Shown here: one piece after another, positions 34,473 through 43,473 of the stretch | How positions within the stretch are numbered: the stretch's first letter is position 1 | How the letters are laid out: each line of letters begins with the position of its first letter | NCBI GenBank assembly: GCA_964470035.1 | Contig: CAYYBR010000001.1 | Coordinates: forward strand, 10,281-74,280 | Length of the DNA: 64,000 bases | Direction of reading: 5' to 3' | DNA from: JAJRXG01 sp964470035 | GTDB lineage: Bacteria > Bacteroidota > Bacteroidia > Chitinophagales > Saprospiraceae | The notes under the pieces: generated by a model | What the model saw: only the letters and a program-made list of their open reading frames with translations | Told to the model about the DNA's origin: nothing | Databases searched by the model: none | Position numbers and translations under genes: made by a program

Positions 34473-35531
34473 ATGAAGGTCTTAATTTTTTTAATTTCTA
34501 TGTTCTGTGTCGTCATGATGAGCGGACAGGTACTAGTTTCTCAAATTGAAGGATTATTAGAAGTCTATCATCCTACCGATTCTACTTCCATATATATCGG
34601 TAAGCAAGCAGGTGAAGCAACAAGTGGTATTTCGAAGCTCAATACAATTGTAGGAGATAGAGCGGGACGTAGTAATACAACGGGAGATCAGAATAGTTTC
34701 TTCGGATCACAAGCAGGTAGAGACAATACTACTGGTCGGCAGAACAGTGTTTTTGGATACGACGCAGGAGAGTCTAATACAACCGGAAATGGGAATAGTT
34801 TTTTTGGTAGTAATGCTGGTGAATCAAATGTAGCTGGATCGGAGAATTCTTTTTTCGGTTCTTGTGCTGGTGAAAATAATGTTAATGGCAGTCATAATGT
34901 ACTTATAGGGGCAGATTCTGGAGGAGCGATCCGAGATGGCAGTAATAATACTGCGATCGGTCATTCAGCAGGAAATGAATTGACAGGTGAAGGAAATGTA
35001 ATCATTGGATCTAATGCTGGTCCTACACGTGCAAGCTCAGCAAGGAATAATAGCTTATTTATTGATAATGAAGAATCTGATCAACCTCTTATATATGGAG
35101 ATTTTGGTGACGATATATTAAGGATCAATGGACAACTTCAAATTGATGGTACTGCAGATGGAAATAGTAGATTAAGAATGCAGGGAGTAGGAGGCACTTT
35201 CAATGAAGTTATCAGGTATAGTGGGTCAGCTAACGATGTGGTCATGGGCAGTGTATCAGGATCTGGAGGTAAACTGTTCTTAAGGTCCGACGGAAGGACT
35301 CAGATGGCCATGATTGAAAATGGAAATGTTGGTATAGGGACTACTAATCCTACTGAGGCCTTAGATGTAAGGGGGGCGGCTACTTTTGAAGATTTTATAA
35401 GACTCGAACCATTGGATCAAGAACCTTTTGAATGCAATAGCTCCAGGATAGGTGTGGTTTACTATGACACGATTGTTGATTCACTAAGGTTTTGTCGAGG
35501 AGATGAATGGCGAAGAATATTGTCTAACTAA
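34473..35531 (+). CDS. Secreted protein with YadA-head-like 17-residue repeats
   Basis: This 352-residue protein has a signal peptide (VLIFLISMFCVVMMSGQ) and, from about residue 45 to 190, tandem repeats of about 17 residues built on NTTGxxNSFFGSxAG. This is the pattern of left-handed beta-roll heads in trimeric autotransporter adhesins and phage tail-fibre-like proteins. The C-terminal third (VGIGTTNPTEALDVRGAATF) is typical of Bacteroidota tail-fibre-domain surface proteins. No membrane anchor, type IX sorting domain or endosialidase chaperone is visible. It is probably a trimeric surface or secreted fibre. It lies between the kinases and the response regulator, with the shared palindrome upstream. 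Confidence 0.75.
   Translation: MKVLIFLISMFCVVMMSGQVLVSQIEGLLEVYHPTDSTSIYIGKQAGEATSGISKLNTIVGDRAGRSNTTGDQNSFFGSQAGRDNTTGRQNSVFGYDAGESNTTGNGNSFFGSNAGESNVAGSENSFFGSCAGENNVNGSHNVLIGADSGGAIRDGSNNTAIGHSAGNELTGEGNVIIGSNAGPTRASSARNNSLFIDNEESDQPLIYGDFGDDILRINGQLQIDGTADGNSRLRMQGVGGTFNEVIRYSGSANDVVMGSVSGSGGKLFLRSDGRTQMAMIENGNVGIGTTNPTEALDVRGAATFEDFIRLEPLDQEPFECNSSRIGVVYYDTIVDSLRFCRGDEWRRILSN
34660..34870 (+). repeat. In-frame 51-bp coding repeats
   Basis: About four imperfect tandem units of 51 bp encode the 17-residue NTTGxxNSFFGSxAG repeat. Divergence between units shows this is an old protein repeat and not a CRISPR or a recent microsatellite. Confidence 0.7.
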
Positions 35532-35586
35532 ATCGGAGCTCTTCATGAGATGGAGCTTGTTTTTATTATAAAACTTATATTAGTCT

Positions 35587-36228
35587 ATGCCGATCAATGT
35601 ACTCATAACCGACGACCATCAACTAGTAAGGGAAGGTATTCGTCTCATGGTAGATGGCAAAGAAGACATCACTGTCATCGGAGAGGCGGCTAATGGCCAA
35701 GAAGCTTTGGATTTTATAGGTGATAAAGAAGCCGATATCGTCTTATTAGATCTCAATATGCCTGTGATGAATGGCATAGACGCCTGCAAGGCGATCAAGA
35801 AAAAGTACCCTGGTATTAAGGTAATCATACTATCGATGATTTCTGAATCAAAGATTGTCCAGAATCTCATGAAGTATGGTGCTAATGGGTACCTGCTTAA
35901 AAATTCGGGACAAGACGAGATCTTAGAAGCTATCCAAAAGGTCTACGCTGGTGAAAATCACTTCGATCAAGAGATTATTGATATAATTCTTAATCCTTCT
36001 ACGAGTGTTCAGGTGAAAGATGAAAACCTTCATCCATCACTTTCTCGTCGCGAGAAAGAAATCCTTCAACTCATCATCGAAGAACATACCACCTCAGAGA
36101 TAGCAGAGAAGCTTTTTATCAGCTTTGGCACAGTAGAAAGTCATCGACGCAATATGATCAGTAAGTTAGGTGTGCGCAATACAGCAGGATTGGTATCTGC
36201 GGCATATAAGTACGACCTGCTGACTTAG
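35587..36228 (+). CDS. NarL/FixJ-type response regulator
   Basis: This 213-residue protein has a complete receiver domain: acidic pair in LITDDHQLVREG, phospho-acceptor Asp55 in VLLDLNMP, Ser/Thr in VIILSM and Lys in YLLKN. A LuxR-type helix-turn-helix follows at about 145-205 (LSRREKEILQLIIEEHTTSE, LFISFGTVESHRRNMISKL). It is the expected partner of HisKA_3 kinases, two of which lie 1.3 and 3.3 kb upstream. It lies 55 nt after the repeat protein and may bind the ATGAATTCAT palindromes in this block. Confidence 0.93.
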   Translation: MPINVLITDDHQLVREGIRLMVDGKEDITVIGEAANGQEALDFIGDKEADIVLLDLNMPVMNGIDACKAIKKKYPGIKVIILSMISESKIVQNLMKYGANGYLLKNSGQDEILEAIQKVYAGENHFDQEIIDIILNPSTSVQVKDENLHPSLSRREKEILQLIIEEHTTSEIAEKLFISFGTVESHRRNMISKLGVRNTAGLVSAAYKYDLLT

Positions 36229-36360
36229 GTTTCCAATTTACACGGGGTTTTACACCAATTGAAGCCATCCTCTTCTAGAAGCATTATTATGCTTTGTCCC
36301 AATCACTAGAATTATAATACCCACTGTGATTCTTGCTTCCTAGATCATCTTCGTATATAC

Positions 36361-36373
36361 CAGAATTCATATA
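36361..36373 (+). promoter_or_regulatory. GAATTCATATA half-type copy upstream of the alpha/beta hydrolase
   Basis: AGAATTCATATA lies about 85 nt before the ATG and about 60 nt before the -7 element at 36423, a plausible activator distance. Confidence 0.35.
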
Positions 36374-36422
36374 AAAAATTTAAATCCCTTTTTTCTGGTA
36401 GGGTTAAATTATGCCTTGATTT

Positions 36423-36430
36423 TACATTTG
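36423..36430 (+). promoter_or_regulatory. -7 element of the alpha/beta hydrolase gene
   Basis: TACATTTG matches TAnnTTTG. Transcription would begin about 12 nt before the ATG at 36448. No strong TTTG -33 box is seen, in keeping with dependence on an activator. Confidence 0.45.
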
Positions 36431-36447
36431 AATAAAATTAAAATACA

Positions 36448-37335
36448 ATGGCGATCAAAAAATTAACGACTTCTGGATTTTCATATTCTTACGAATTTAT
36501 CGAAAATCCTGACTCTAACTTCAGTCCAATATTTATTGTTAATGGGGCATTTCAAAGTATGAAATCTTGGACTCACATTATTTCCCTTTTAAAAGAGCAT
36601 TACTCTATCATCGTATCAGACCTTCCGGGTTGGGGGCAGTCTGATTTGCTTCCGAGTGTATATAGTTTTGATATGTACAACGAATTTATCCGCGATATCC
36701 TTCTTGAGGAGAGTGTTGATCAAGTAAATCTTCTGTCGTGTTCTTTTGGGACTCTGATAGCCACTCAATTTGCTCAAAGGTATCCTCTGGCTATTGATAA
36801 TCTTATTATGTGTAGCCCTATATTGAAGATCAAGAAATCACTCAAGAAACAGTTTCCTGAGATGAAAGAGATTATAGAATTAAAGGATTCGAAACAACTT
36901 GCCAAGTTTCTATGTAAAATCGGATTGATAAATTGCAAGGCTGGTAAAAAGGGGAAGATTGATCACTTTGAAATATTGCTAAAGAGATTTGAAAGATCTA
37001 TATCCAATTGTGACCCTAATCAATTAGGTAAGTTTTTAGAAAATACGAATCGTATTATGAACTTTCCTAAACCCAATCTTAAGGAGATCTCTAATCTAAG
37101 ATCAATGATCTTGTCAGGTAGATACGATGAATTTACTTCAGTCAAAGATTGTAGGAAGGTGGCAACTCAATTTGAATCATGTGATTTCTATATGATCCCT
37201 AAATCTGATCACATGTTTTTACATGAGCAGCCAGAGTATAGTGCCAATATGATCGATGGTTTTTTGAAAAGTCAAGAAGGTGCTGATAAAAAAGTCAATG
37301 TTCAAGAATCCAGACGTGTGATGCAAGTGGCCTGA
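36448..37335 (+). CDS. Alpha/beta-fold hydrolase
   Basis: This 295-residue protein has the hydrolase fold with an oxyanion strand (IFIVNGAFQSMKSW), DLPGWGQSD, and a nucleophile elbow LLSCSFGTLIA in which the first glycine of the usual Gly-X-Ser-X-Gly is serine. The acid is probably the Asp in SGRYDEFTS and the histidine that in KSDHMFLHE. The substrate is unknown. There is no signal peptide. Base composition is as A+T-rich as the neighbouring kinases. It closes the regulatory block and shares its upstream motif. Confidence 0.82.
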   Translation: MAIKKLTTSGFSYSYEFIENPDSNFSPIFIVNGAFQSMKSWTHIISLLKEHYSIIVSDLPGWGQSDLLPSVYSFDMYNEFIRDILLEESVDQVNLLSCSFGTLIATQFAQRYPLAIDNLIMCSPILKIKKSLKKQFPEMKEIIELKDSKQLAKFLCKIGLINCKAGKKGKIDHFEILLKRFERSISNCDPNQLGKFLENTNRIMNFPKPNLKEISNLRSMILSGRYDEFTSVKDCRKVATQFESCDFYMIPKSDHMFLHEQPEYSANMIDGFLKSQEGADKKVNVQESRRVMQVA

Positions 37336-37403
37336 GCTTGTTGTTGAATGCAAAGCTCATAATTAATTAAAATCTGCGTGTCACTATAATGACTTAATAA
37401 AAC

Positions 37404-37466
37404 AACACAAAGGCACATAGAGTGCATGTAGCGTTAGTGAATTAAACTGTGTCTTTGTGTTTTTCT
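37404..37466 (+). terminator. Long stem-loop ending in T-run
   Basis: AACACAAAGGCACA (37404-37417) pairs with TGTGTCTTTGTGTT (37448-37461, one mismatch) across a 30-nt loop and is followed by TTT. It probably ends the hydrolase transcript; the large loop is unusual for a simple terminator. Confidence 0.5.
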
Positions 37467-37586
37467 ATTACCTAGAAAATTGATCAGTAGTTAGAGATTT
37501 CTTGGAGGAAAGCAAATGTAGTCGTCACGAAACTATCCTATATCTTAATCCAAAACACAATAGATGAAAACCCTCTGTCAATCTTG

Positions 37587-39299
37587 CTATGTAATCTCCC
37601 CCTGTAGTTTTGTGACGTTATTTCGCAGGGTGTTCAGCTGATCGTTATAGAGCTGGATATCCGCTCCTTCTTTAGAAAGATGCTCATCAAAGCGATTAAA
37701 ATTATCGTCGATGCGCTCTTTTATCTTTGTGATATAGGACTTGAGACCTGAGCTTACTTCTGTATGAAACTGTGATCGTCCACGATCTATCTCTGCAGTA
37801 AAGTCATTGACTATTTTTCGTCTTTTGAAGAAGGTTGATACCCCTGCAAAGACAAGTCCTGCAGCTGTGAGTACTCCGCCTGTGATATCGAATACCATTC
37901 CGTTAGTGATAGCAGCGAGGATAACGCCAACAGCGGTGATACCACCTGCAGCCGCTAGATTAGGAGAGATGGACTCAGAAGATTTAGCAAGTTCTTTATC
38001 ATAAAAGTTATCACTATCGCTCAGGAAGTCGGAGAAGGAGCGTTGGAGATCCCTTAAGACATTGGCCCTTCTTTCTGCTATGTTGCTAAATATCTCGTGG
38101 TCATCTTTTAAGATGGTTTTGCTATTGCGGAGTTTTAGATCTACCATCTTACCCATCTGCTGGATACTATCAGCGATGTCTATGACACCATCATTGAGCT
38201 TTCTCTTGAGGCTACTATTAAGCGATTGCTCCATATCATTGAGAAGATTATGAAGCCAATCCTTCGGACTTTTTTTGCCACTAAAGGTTGATTTGAATGA
38301 TCGATTCACCAAACTAAAAAAACCGAGGCCTTCTTTGATTTCTTCTAGCTTAGGTCTGGTAACGTTGTCGTATTCTGCGATGAGATTTTCAACCAAGAAG
38401 TCGACCTGTTTTGAAGACTTTACCTCCTGATCTTTAAGTGTATCGCGTATATCCTCTCTGAAAGCAACATCGGCATCATACTGTTCTTTGCGTACATCAA
38501 GACCAGATTGAACTTTGTTGGCCATATTGAGGAGGGTCCCAAGATGGTTGGCCTGTTTAACTATAGGTGCCTTACCTCCGAGGATATTATCATCTACATA
38601 TGCGCGCAATGGGGCATAGCCACTTTCTGATAGACCTTCTTTTTCCTGCTTAGCGCTTACAGCAAAAACACGTGGATCAACGATACCTTTTTTCTTAGCC
38701 TGGTCTCTGACTCCTTGCAAGTTGATAGACAAGTCGCTTTCAGGCATTAGGTCCTTCTGCTGGAGGACGAAGATGACCTTCTTCCACCACTCGGCGTTGA
38801 TGAAGTCAAAGAACTTCCACGATGACTCTCTGTAAGGGTTTTTAGCTTCGAAGACGAAGACGATGAGATCAGCAGCAGGGATGAACCTTTCAGTGATTTC
38901 CTGATGGTGATCGATGATGGTGTTAGTGCCAGGCGTATCCACGATGCATATCTCCTTTAGTATATCTACAGGATGATAGATCTTCTTTAAGTAATCATTG
39001 ATGGCTACTTCACTTTCTTGTGGGCCATACATGATTTGTTGGATAGTATCCGTCATCGGAGAAGGAGCAACCTTGCAGATATCCTTATCTGTTTTTAGTA
39101 GGGCATTGATAAAGCTGCTTTTTCCGGCTTTAACTTCGCCCACTATGACGAACAAAAAGGGATCATAGATATGTTGCTTTAAGTCTTCAGCGGTCTGACG
39201 CAACTCCTCATGCCCGATACTATCAGTCAGTGATATGAACTCGTCTGTTAGCTGTCCAACTCGTACTCTTACCTCTTGTATTCGCTCAGGTGTTATCAT
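37587..39299 (-). CDS. Dynamin-like GTPase
   Basis: This 570-residue protein has a dynamin-type G domain: G1 GEVKAGKSS (about residue 53), a G2 threonine in SPMTDTIQ, G3 DTPGT, and a G4-like QQKD. Long helical stalk regions follow. A hydrophobic segment near residues 450-490 (GITAVGVILAAITNGMV and VLTAAGLVFAGVSTFF) probably inserts in the membrane, followed by basic RRR and another helix. Bacterial dynamin-like proteins remodel or protect membranes. It is a single gene, whereas many bacterial examples occur as pairs. The ATG at 39299 places the G domain in the usual position. Confidence 0.85.
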   Translation of the reverse strand: MITPERIQEVRVRVGQLTDEFISLTDSIGHEELRQTAEDLKQHIYDPFLFVIVGEVKAGKSSFINALLKTDKDICKVAPSPMTDTIQQIMYGPQESEVAINDYLKKIYHPVDILKEICIVDTPGTNTIIDHHQEITERFIPAADLIVFVFEAKNPYRESSWKFFDFINAEWWKKVIFVLQQKDLMPESDLSINLQGVRDQAKKKGIVDPRVFAVSAKQEKEGLSESGYAPLRAYVDDNILGGKAPIVKQANHLGTLLNMANKVQSGLDVRKEQYDADVAFREDIRDTLKDQEVKSSKQVDFLVENLIAEYDNVTRPKLEEIKEGLGFFSLVNRSFKSTFSGKKSPKDWLHNLLNDMEQSLNSSLKRKLNDGVIDIADSIQQMGKMVDLKLRNSKTILKDDHEIFSNIAERRANVLRDLQRSFSDFLSDSDNFYDKELAKSSESISPNLAAAGGITAVGVILAAITNGMVFDITGGVLTAAGLVFAGVSTFFKRRKIVNDFTAEIDRGRSQFHTEVSSGLKSYITKIKERIDDNFNRFDEHLSKEGADIQLYNDQLNTLRNNVTKLQGEIT

Positions 39300-39388
39300 A
39301 AGTTCCTTACGCTATATAGTGATGCGTCACACTTGGGACGAATTTATATATAGTTAAGTAACTATAGCCAATCTTGTCTTGTAAAGTC

Positions 39389-40569
39389 TTAGTATACTTC
39401 GAATAAGCCAGCAGCTCCTATACCACCACCTACGCACATCGTACATACTACATACTTTGCACCTCTTCGCTTTCCTTCGAGTAGAGCATGACCTACCATC
39501 CTCGCACCTGTCATACCATATGGATGGCCGATAGAGATAGCACCACCATTCACATTAAGTATCTCATCAGGTATGCCAAGTTGATCACGACAGTAGATGA
39601 CTTGTACGGCGAAAGCCTCGTTAAGTTCCCAAAGGTCGATATCCGACATCTTTAGACCATTAGCTTTTAGGAGTTTTGGTACAGCAATATAGGACCGATA
39701 CCCATCTCATCTGGTTCACAGCCTGCTACTGCTAGTCCTCTATACGCACCAAGTGGCTGGAGTCCTTTTTGCTCGGCGAGCTTGCTATCCATAATCACAC
39801 AAGCAGCAGCTCCATCAGAAAGTTGACTAGCATTCCCAGCTGTGATAGTACCACCTTCATTCACAAGACGAAGACCTTGAAGAGCTTCTAGCGTTGTCTG
39901 AGGTCGATTACCTTCGTCTTTAGCTATGGTCACGTCTTCATAGGTAATCTCACCAGTCTCTTTGTTCTTTATACCCTTATTAACAGTGACAGATAGGACT
40001 TCATCATCAAATACTCCAGAAGCCTGAGCTGCTGCCGTCCGTTGTTGACTCTTTAGACCATACTCGTCTTGAAGATCTCGAGATATGTCGTATCTCTTGG
40101 CTACTACTTCAGCAGTCTGAAGCATCGGCATATATACGTCCTTATGTTTAGCGATGAGGGCTCTATCTAACATGCGATGTGTATTCATATGGGCGTTCTG
40201 CACAAGGCTGATGGACTCTAAGCCTCCTCCTATCACTATGCTCATGCCATCATGTAATATCTGCTTGGCAGCAGTAGCTACAGCCATCATACCAGAAGAG
40301 CACTGTCGATCTATGCTCATACCAGGTACGGTCACAGGACACCCGCCAGCTAGTGCTGCGAGTCTTCCTATATTAGGTGATTGTGTGCCTTGTTGTAGGG
40401 CGCATCCCATGATGACATCATCTATCTCTGCTGGATCTATACCTGCACGAGATATGGCAGCTTCTATCGCCAGCCCTCCCATAGTTGGCGCATTCGTATT
40501 GTTAAAAGCTCCTTTGTAAGCCCTTCCGATAGGTGTCCGAGCTGTGGACACGATTACAGCTTCTTTCAT
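39389..40569 (-). pseudogene. Acetyl-CoA C-acyltransferase (thiolase), frameshifted
   Basis: Two minus-strand frames (40569-39667, 300 codons, and a frame ending at 39389) together make one thiolase of about 392 residues, the normal length. The nucleophile is present (IDRQCSSGMM), as are GHPYGMTGARM and the second catalytic cysteine in CVGGGIGAAG. Near 39684-39690 the coding strand reads CCTATATTGCTG; one extra base would restore an Ala-Val-Pro-Lys-Leu-Leu continuation. A 1-nt deletion has therefore broken the gene, or the assembly has an error. The enzyme would cleave 3-ketoacyl-CoA in fatty-acid oxidation or condense acyl-CoAs. Confidence 0.85.
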
Positions 40570-40688
40570 TTTGTATTATTTAGGATAGAAAGATACAAGT
40601 AGTGTGACCTAAATATCAGGATGTGCCCATATAAATATTGGCTACCAGCAGGCCGCAGGAAGGACAACCTTACTACACTCTCGGACTT

Positions 40689-41450
40689 TTAACCAACGAT
40701 GTCTGGAGCTTCTAGTAAGTCAAAAAACTGGTCGAGCTTTGGAGTAAGGATGATTTCAGTCCTTCGATTTTTACTTCTCCCTATGGTCGTATCATTATCA
40801 GAAACTGGAGTGTAGGAAGACCGCCCAGCAGCTGTGAGCCTAGAAGGGTCTACCTGGTATTCTTGCTGAAGTATCCTGATCACACTAGTCGCTCGTTGTA
40901 CGCTCAGATCCCAGTTGTCACGATATATATTGTTATTGATAGGGACATTATCTGTATGTCCCTCTACTAAGACATTGACTTGTTTATGATCATTGATGAC
41001 GGTCGCTACTTTTTGTAGGACTATGTTGGCTTTTCTCGAGATCTGAGAACTGCCCGTTTGAAATAATAGCTTGTCGGCGATGCTCACATATACGGCGCTG
41101 CCTCTCACTTCGATTTGTATATCTTCATCATCTATATCGATCAGTGATCTCTTGAGATTATTAACTAGGGCAAAGTTGATCGAATCTTTTTCATAGATCT
41201 TATCCGTGAGATCTTGGATGTAGGCATTTTGAGCACTTAGCGTTTCTAAAGAACTCTGGATACTTTTTGCTTCAGATTTATTGATTACTGATAGATCTGA
41301 TAGACGATCCAGAAGACTTGAGTTAGACTCTTGTGTATGATTGAGCTGATCTTCTAGTTGTGATACCTGTGTCTCCAGTAGCTTTACTTTTGAGTTTTCA
41401 CATGAACTCAATGCGAAAGCCAATACTGCAATTATGAAAATCTTGTTCAT
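40689..41450 (-). CDS. OmpA-family lipoprotein with coiled coil
   Basis: This 253-residue protein has a lipoprotein signal (IIAVLAFALSSC, Cys17), a coiled coil (about 22-95, LLETQVSQLEDQLNHTQES), and a C-terminal OmpA peptidoglycan-binding domain (about 120-235, LLFQTGSSQISRKA, VEGHTDNVPI, NWDLSVQRATSVIR, GRSKNRRTEI). It would tether an envelope membrane to peptidoglycan. It lies in a minus-strand run with an alpha/beta hydrolase and a glycerophosphodiesterase, but the gaps make a single operon uncertain. Confidence 0.92.
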   Translation of the reverse strand: MNKIFIIAVLAFALSSCENSKVKLLETQVSQLEDQLNHTQESNSSLLDRLSDLSVINKSEAKSIQSSLETLSAQNAYIQDLTDKIYEKDSINFALVNNLKRSLIDIDDEDIQIEVRGSAVYVSIADKLLFQTGSSQISRKANIVLQKVATVINDHKQVNVLVEGHTDNVPINNNIYRDNWDLSVQRATSVIRILQQEYQVDPSRLTAAGRSSYTPVSDNDTTIGRSKNRRTEIILTPKLDQFFDLLEAPDIVG

Positions 41451-41520
41451 GGTGTTCGTTTATTATTTTCAAGTATAACGGTGATCCAAGGCTCTCACGC
41501 CTAGGGTTTACCCTTGACTT

Positions 41521-42513
41521 CTAGGAAGCCTGCGTTTGTGACCTATAAGTTGGGGCGACTTTTTGGTCTATAAAATCAGTAACTTTTTCTAGCATCCAGG
41601 ATCTATCGTTGCGGCTATAAGCAAAGCCAACATGTCCGCCATACTTGGGAGTGACTAGGTTGATATGTTCAAGACTATCTGCGAGCTCTGAAGGATAGCA
41701 CTGTGGACCTAAAAACGGATCATTCTGCGCATTGATGATGAGGGAGGGTATTCGGACTTTATGGAGCCACTGTATGGAGGCATTAGAATCATAATAATCT
41801 TTCGCACTCTCATATCCCCAGATGGGAGCGGTATAGTATTCGTCAAACTGATAAAGATTATAGCACTTTCGTAAATGCTTCAAGCTCACTTCATCTGGAA
41901 ACTGTTTCTTCTTGATAATGATCTTAGACACGAGGCTCTTAAGGAAGAAAGCCTGGTATAGGTAGTTGTCCCACTTGAGCAAGTGCTTGGATGCGTCGTC
42001 CAGATCGAGTGGGGTGCTGATGGCTACGATACTGCTTACCCTGTCATCCACACTTTCAGGATGTTGGCCAGCATATTTGAGTACAAGGTTACCACCAAGG
42101 CTAAATCCTATGAGCGCCACCTCGTCATAATCGCCGGTATGCTCCTTCGTTACATATGCGATATCTCTGGTCTCACCAGAATTATACATCTGCAGATGTC
42201 TGTTATTCTCTCCACTGCAACCCCTAAAGTTGATAGCAAGTACATCCCAACCTTTAGTCAAGAGGTACTCTGCCTGAAGTAATACATATACAGATCTGCT
42301 ACTGCCTTCCAAGCCATGACAAAGTATAGCAACCCTGGGGTGACCATGGCTCGCATAATCGAGGTCTAGAAAGTCTCCATCAGGAGTGGCCACTCTCTTT
42401 CTCTTATAGTCTACATCGGGCTCTCGCCCAAAAAGAGAAGGTATAAAAGTGCTATAGTGACTATGTCGATACTTTTTTGATGGGATAAAATCATGCTGAG
42501 ATAACACGTTCAT
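41521..42513 (-). CDS. YheT-like alpha/beta hydrolase
   Basis: This 330-residue protein matches the YheT/ABHD1-3 group: CHGLEGSSRSVY, NFRGCSGENN, nucleophile elbow ALIGFSLGGNLVLKYAG, acid in NAQNDPFLGP and the catalytic histidine in GGHVGF. Members are putative esterases, some acting on lipids. It lies 12 nt after the glycerophosphodiesterase gene on the same strand, suggesting a shared lipid-degrading role. Confidence 0.88.
   Translation of the reverse strand: MNVLSQHDFIPSKKYRHSHYSTFIPSLFGREPDVDYKRKRVATPDGDFLDLDYASHGHPRVAILCHGLEGSSRSVYVLLQAEYLLTKGWDVLAINFRGCSGENNRHLQMYNSGETRDIAYVTKEHTGDYDEVALIGFSLGGNLVLKYAGQHPESVDDRVSSIVAISTPLDLDDASKHLLKWDNYLYQAFFLKSLVSKIIIKKKQFPDEVSLKHLRKCYNLYQFDEYYTAPIWGYESAKDYYDSNASIQWLHKVRIPSLIINAQNDPFLGPQCYPSELADSLEHINLVTPKYGGHVGFAYSRNDRSWMLEKVTDFIDQKVAPTYRSQTQAS
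41864..41876 (+). repeat. Dispersed 13-mer CACTTTCGTAAAT, copy 7
   Basis: Exact copy within the YheT-like gene; on its coding strand it is read in a different frame from other copies, as Leu-Arg-Lys-Cys. Confidence 0.85.
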
Positions 42514-42525
42514 GCCAAGAGATAA

Positions 42526-43458
42526 TTATGATCTTCCTAGTATCTGCAGAACTCTATCGGGATAGTCAGATATGATACCGTCAACACCAAGGTCGAGCAT
42601 CGCTCTGATGTCTTTGTTTTCATTGACTGTCCAAGGTATCACTAGGATATCTTTGCTCCGACAGAATTCTATATCCTCTTTCTTTAGTAACTTAAAGTAA
42701 CAGCTATAGATATCTGGCTTATAACCAAGCTTGTTGATATTATCGGCTATAGAGTCCATGTTTTCTATAAGCAAGGCCGTGCGGATCCTGGGTTCCTTAC
42801 TTTTTACAAGTCGAAGTGACTCAAGATCAAAAGACTGGATGATCGTTTTATCAAATATATCGAGTTCCTTCACCTCGGCTAAGACAAGATCAACGAATGT
42901 CTCTCCGTCAGGATGATAGATGTTGTCATACTCAGGTAACCTCTTGATTTCTATGTTAAAATCAGGAAATGGAGTGTTGAAAGTATAAGCATAATGCCTA
43001 GCCTTATCTACTACCTGTTTTAATAGAGGCTTATATGTTTTTACATTTTCTAGCTCAGGATACCTTTCATCTGGCAGTGATCCAACATCATATGTTTTGA
43101 CTTTTTCGTAGTCCATGGCATAGATGTTATGGTTTTTTTCATCCTCTTTAGAGATGGGTGTTCCATCAGGGTCTATGCTTAGACCAGATCTGAAGTAAGG
43201 CTCATGAGATACAAGTACTTTATGATCTTTAGATATAGCGAGGTCGAGCTCCAATGTATTCACATTAAGCTCGAGAGCTTTTTGAAAAGCAGGTAAGGTG
43301 TTCTCGGGATATAATCCTCGACATCCTCGGTGTCCCTCTACATCTATCACTTTATTCATCTGAGTAGATTGATTAGTCACATTGTTATTTGCTGCCTTTT
43401 GGTTGCATGCACATAGGTAACAGCCTAAAAGAAGTACTGCTGATAAGAGTTTACTCAT
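42526..43458 (-). CDS. Glycerophosphodiester phosphodiesterase, lipoprotein
   Basis: This 310-residue protein has a lipoprotein-type N terminus (LLSAVLLLGCYLCACNQ) and the GDPD TIM-barrel motifs EGHRGCRGLYPENTLPAF (substrate His and catalytic pair), ELDLAISKD (metal ligands), VSHEP and a C-terminal WTVNENKDIRAMLDLGVDGIISDYPD. It hydrolyses glycerophosphodiesters to glycerol 3-phosphate and an alcohol, probably in the periplasm, releasing phosphate and carbon from phospholipid debris. The YheT-like hydrolase is next downstream. Confidence 0.93.
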   Translation of the reverse strand: MSKLLSAVLLLGCYLCACNQKAANNNVTNQSTQMNKVIDVEGHRGCRGLYPENTLPAFQKALELNVNTLELDLAISKDHKVLVSHEPYFRSGLSIDPDGTPISKEDEKNHNIYAMDYEKVKTYDVGSLPDERYPELENVKTYKPLLKQVVDKARHYAYTFNTPFPDFNIEIKRLPEYDNIYHPDGETFVDLVLAEVKELDIFDKTIIQSFDLESLRLVKSKEPRIRTALLIENMDSIADNINKLGYKPDIYSCYFKLLKKEDIEFCRSKDILVIPWTVNENKDIRAMLDLGVDGIISDYPDRVLQILGRS

Positions 43459-43473
43459 AGCATAAAATTAACC

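Noticed and set aside
34660..34980. Regular repeats resembling a small CRISPR array
   Set aside because: The units are in frame, diverged and encode a 17-residue beta-roll repeat. There are no unique spacers, leader or cas genes.
34354..37591. Shared GTCAATCTTGC words in two intergenic regions (about 34354 and 37578)
   Set aside because: Only 11 bases match and the flanks differ. The positions relative to genes are not comparable, so chance or a very old repeat is enough.
40154..40519. Plus-strand open frame opposite the thiolase
   Set aside because: It is antisense to conserved thiolase motifs, including the nucleophile, with no independent support.
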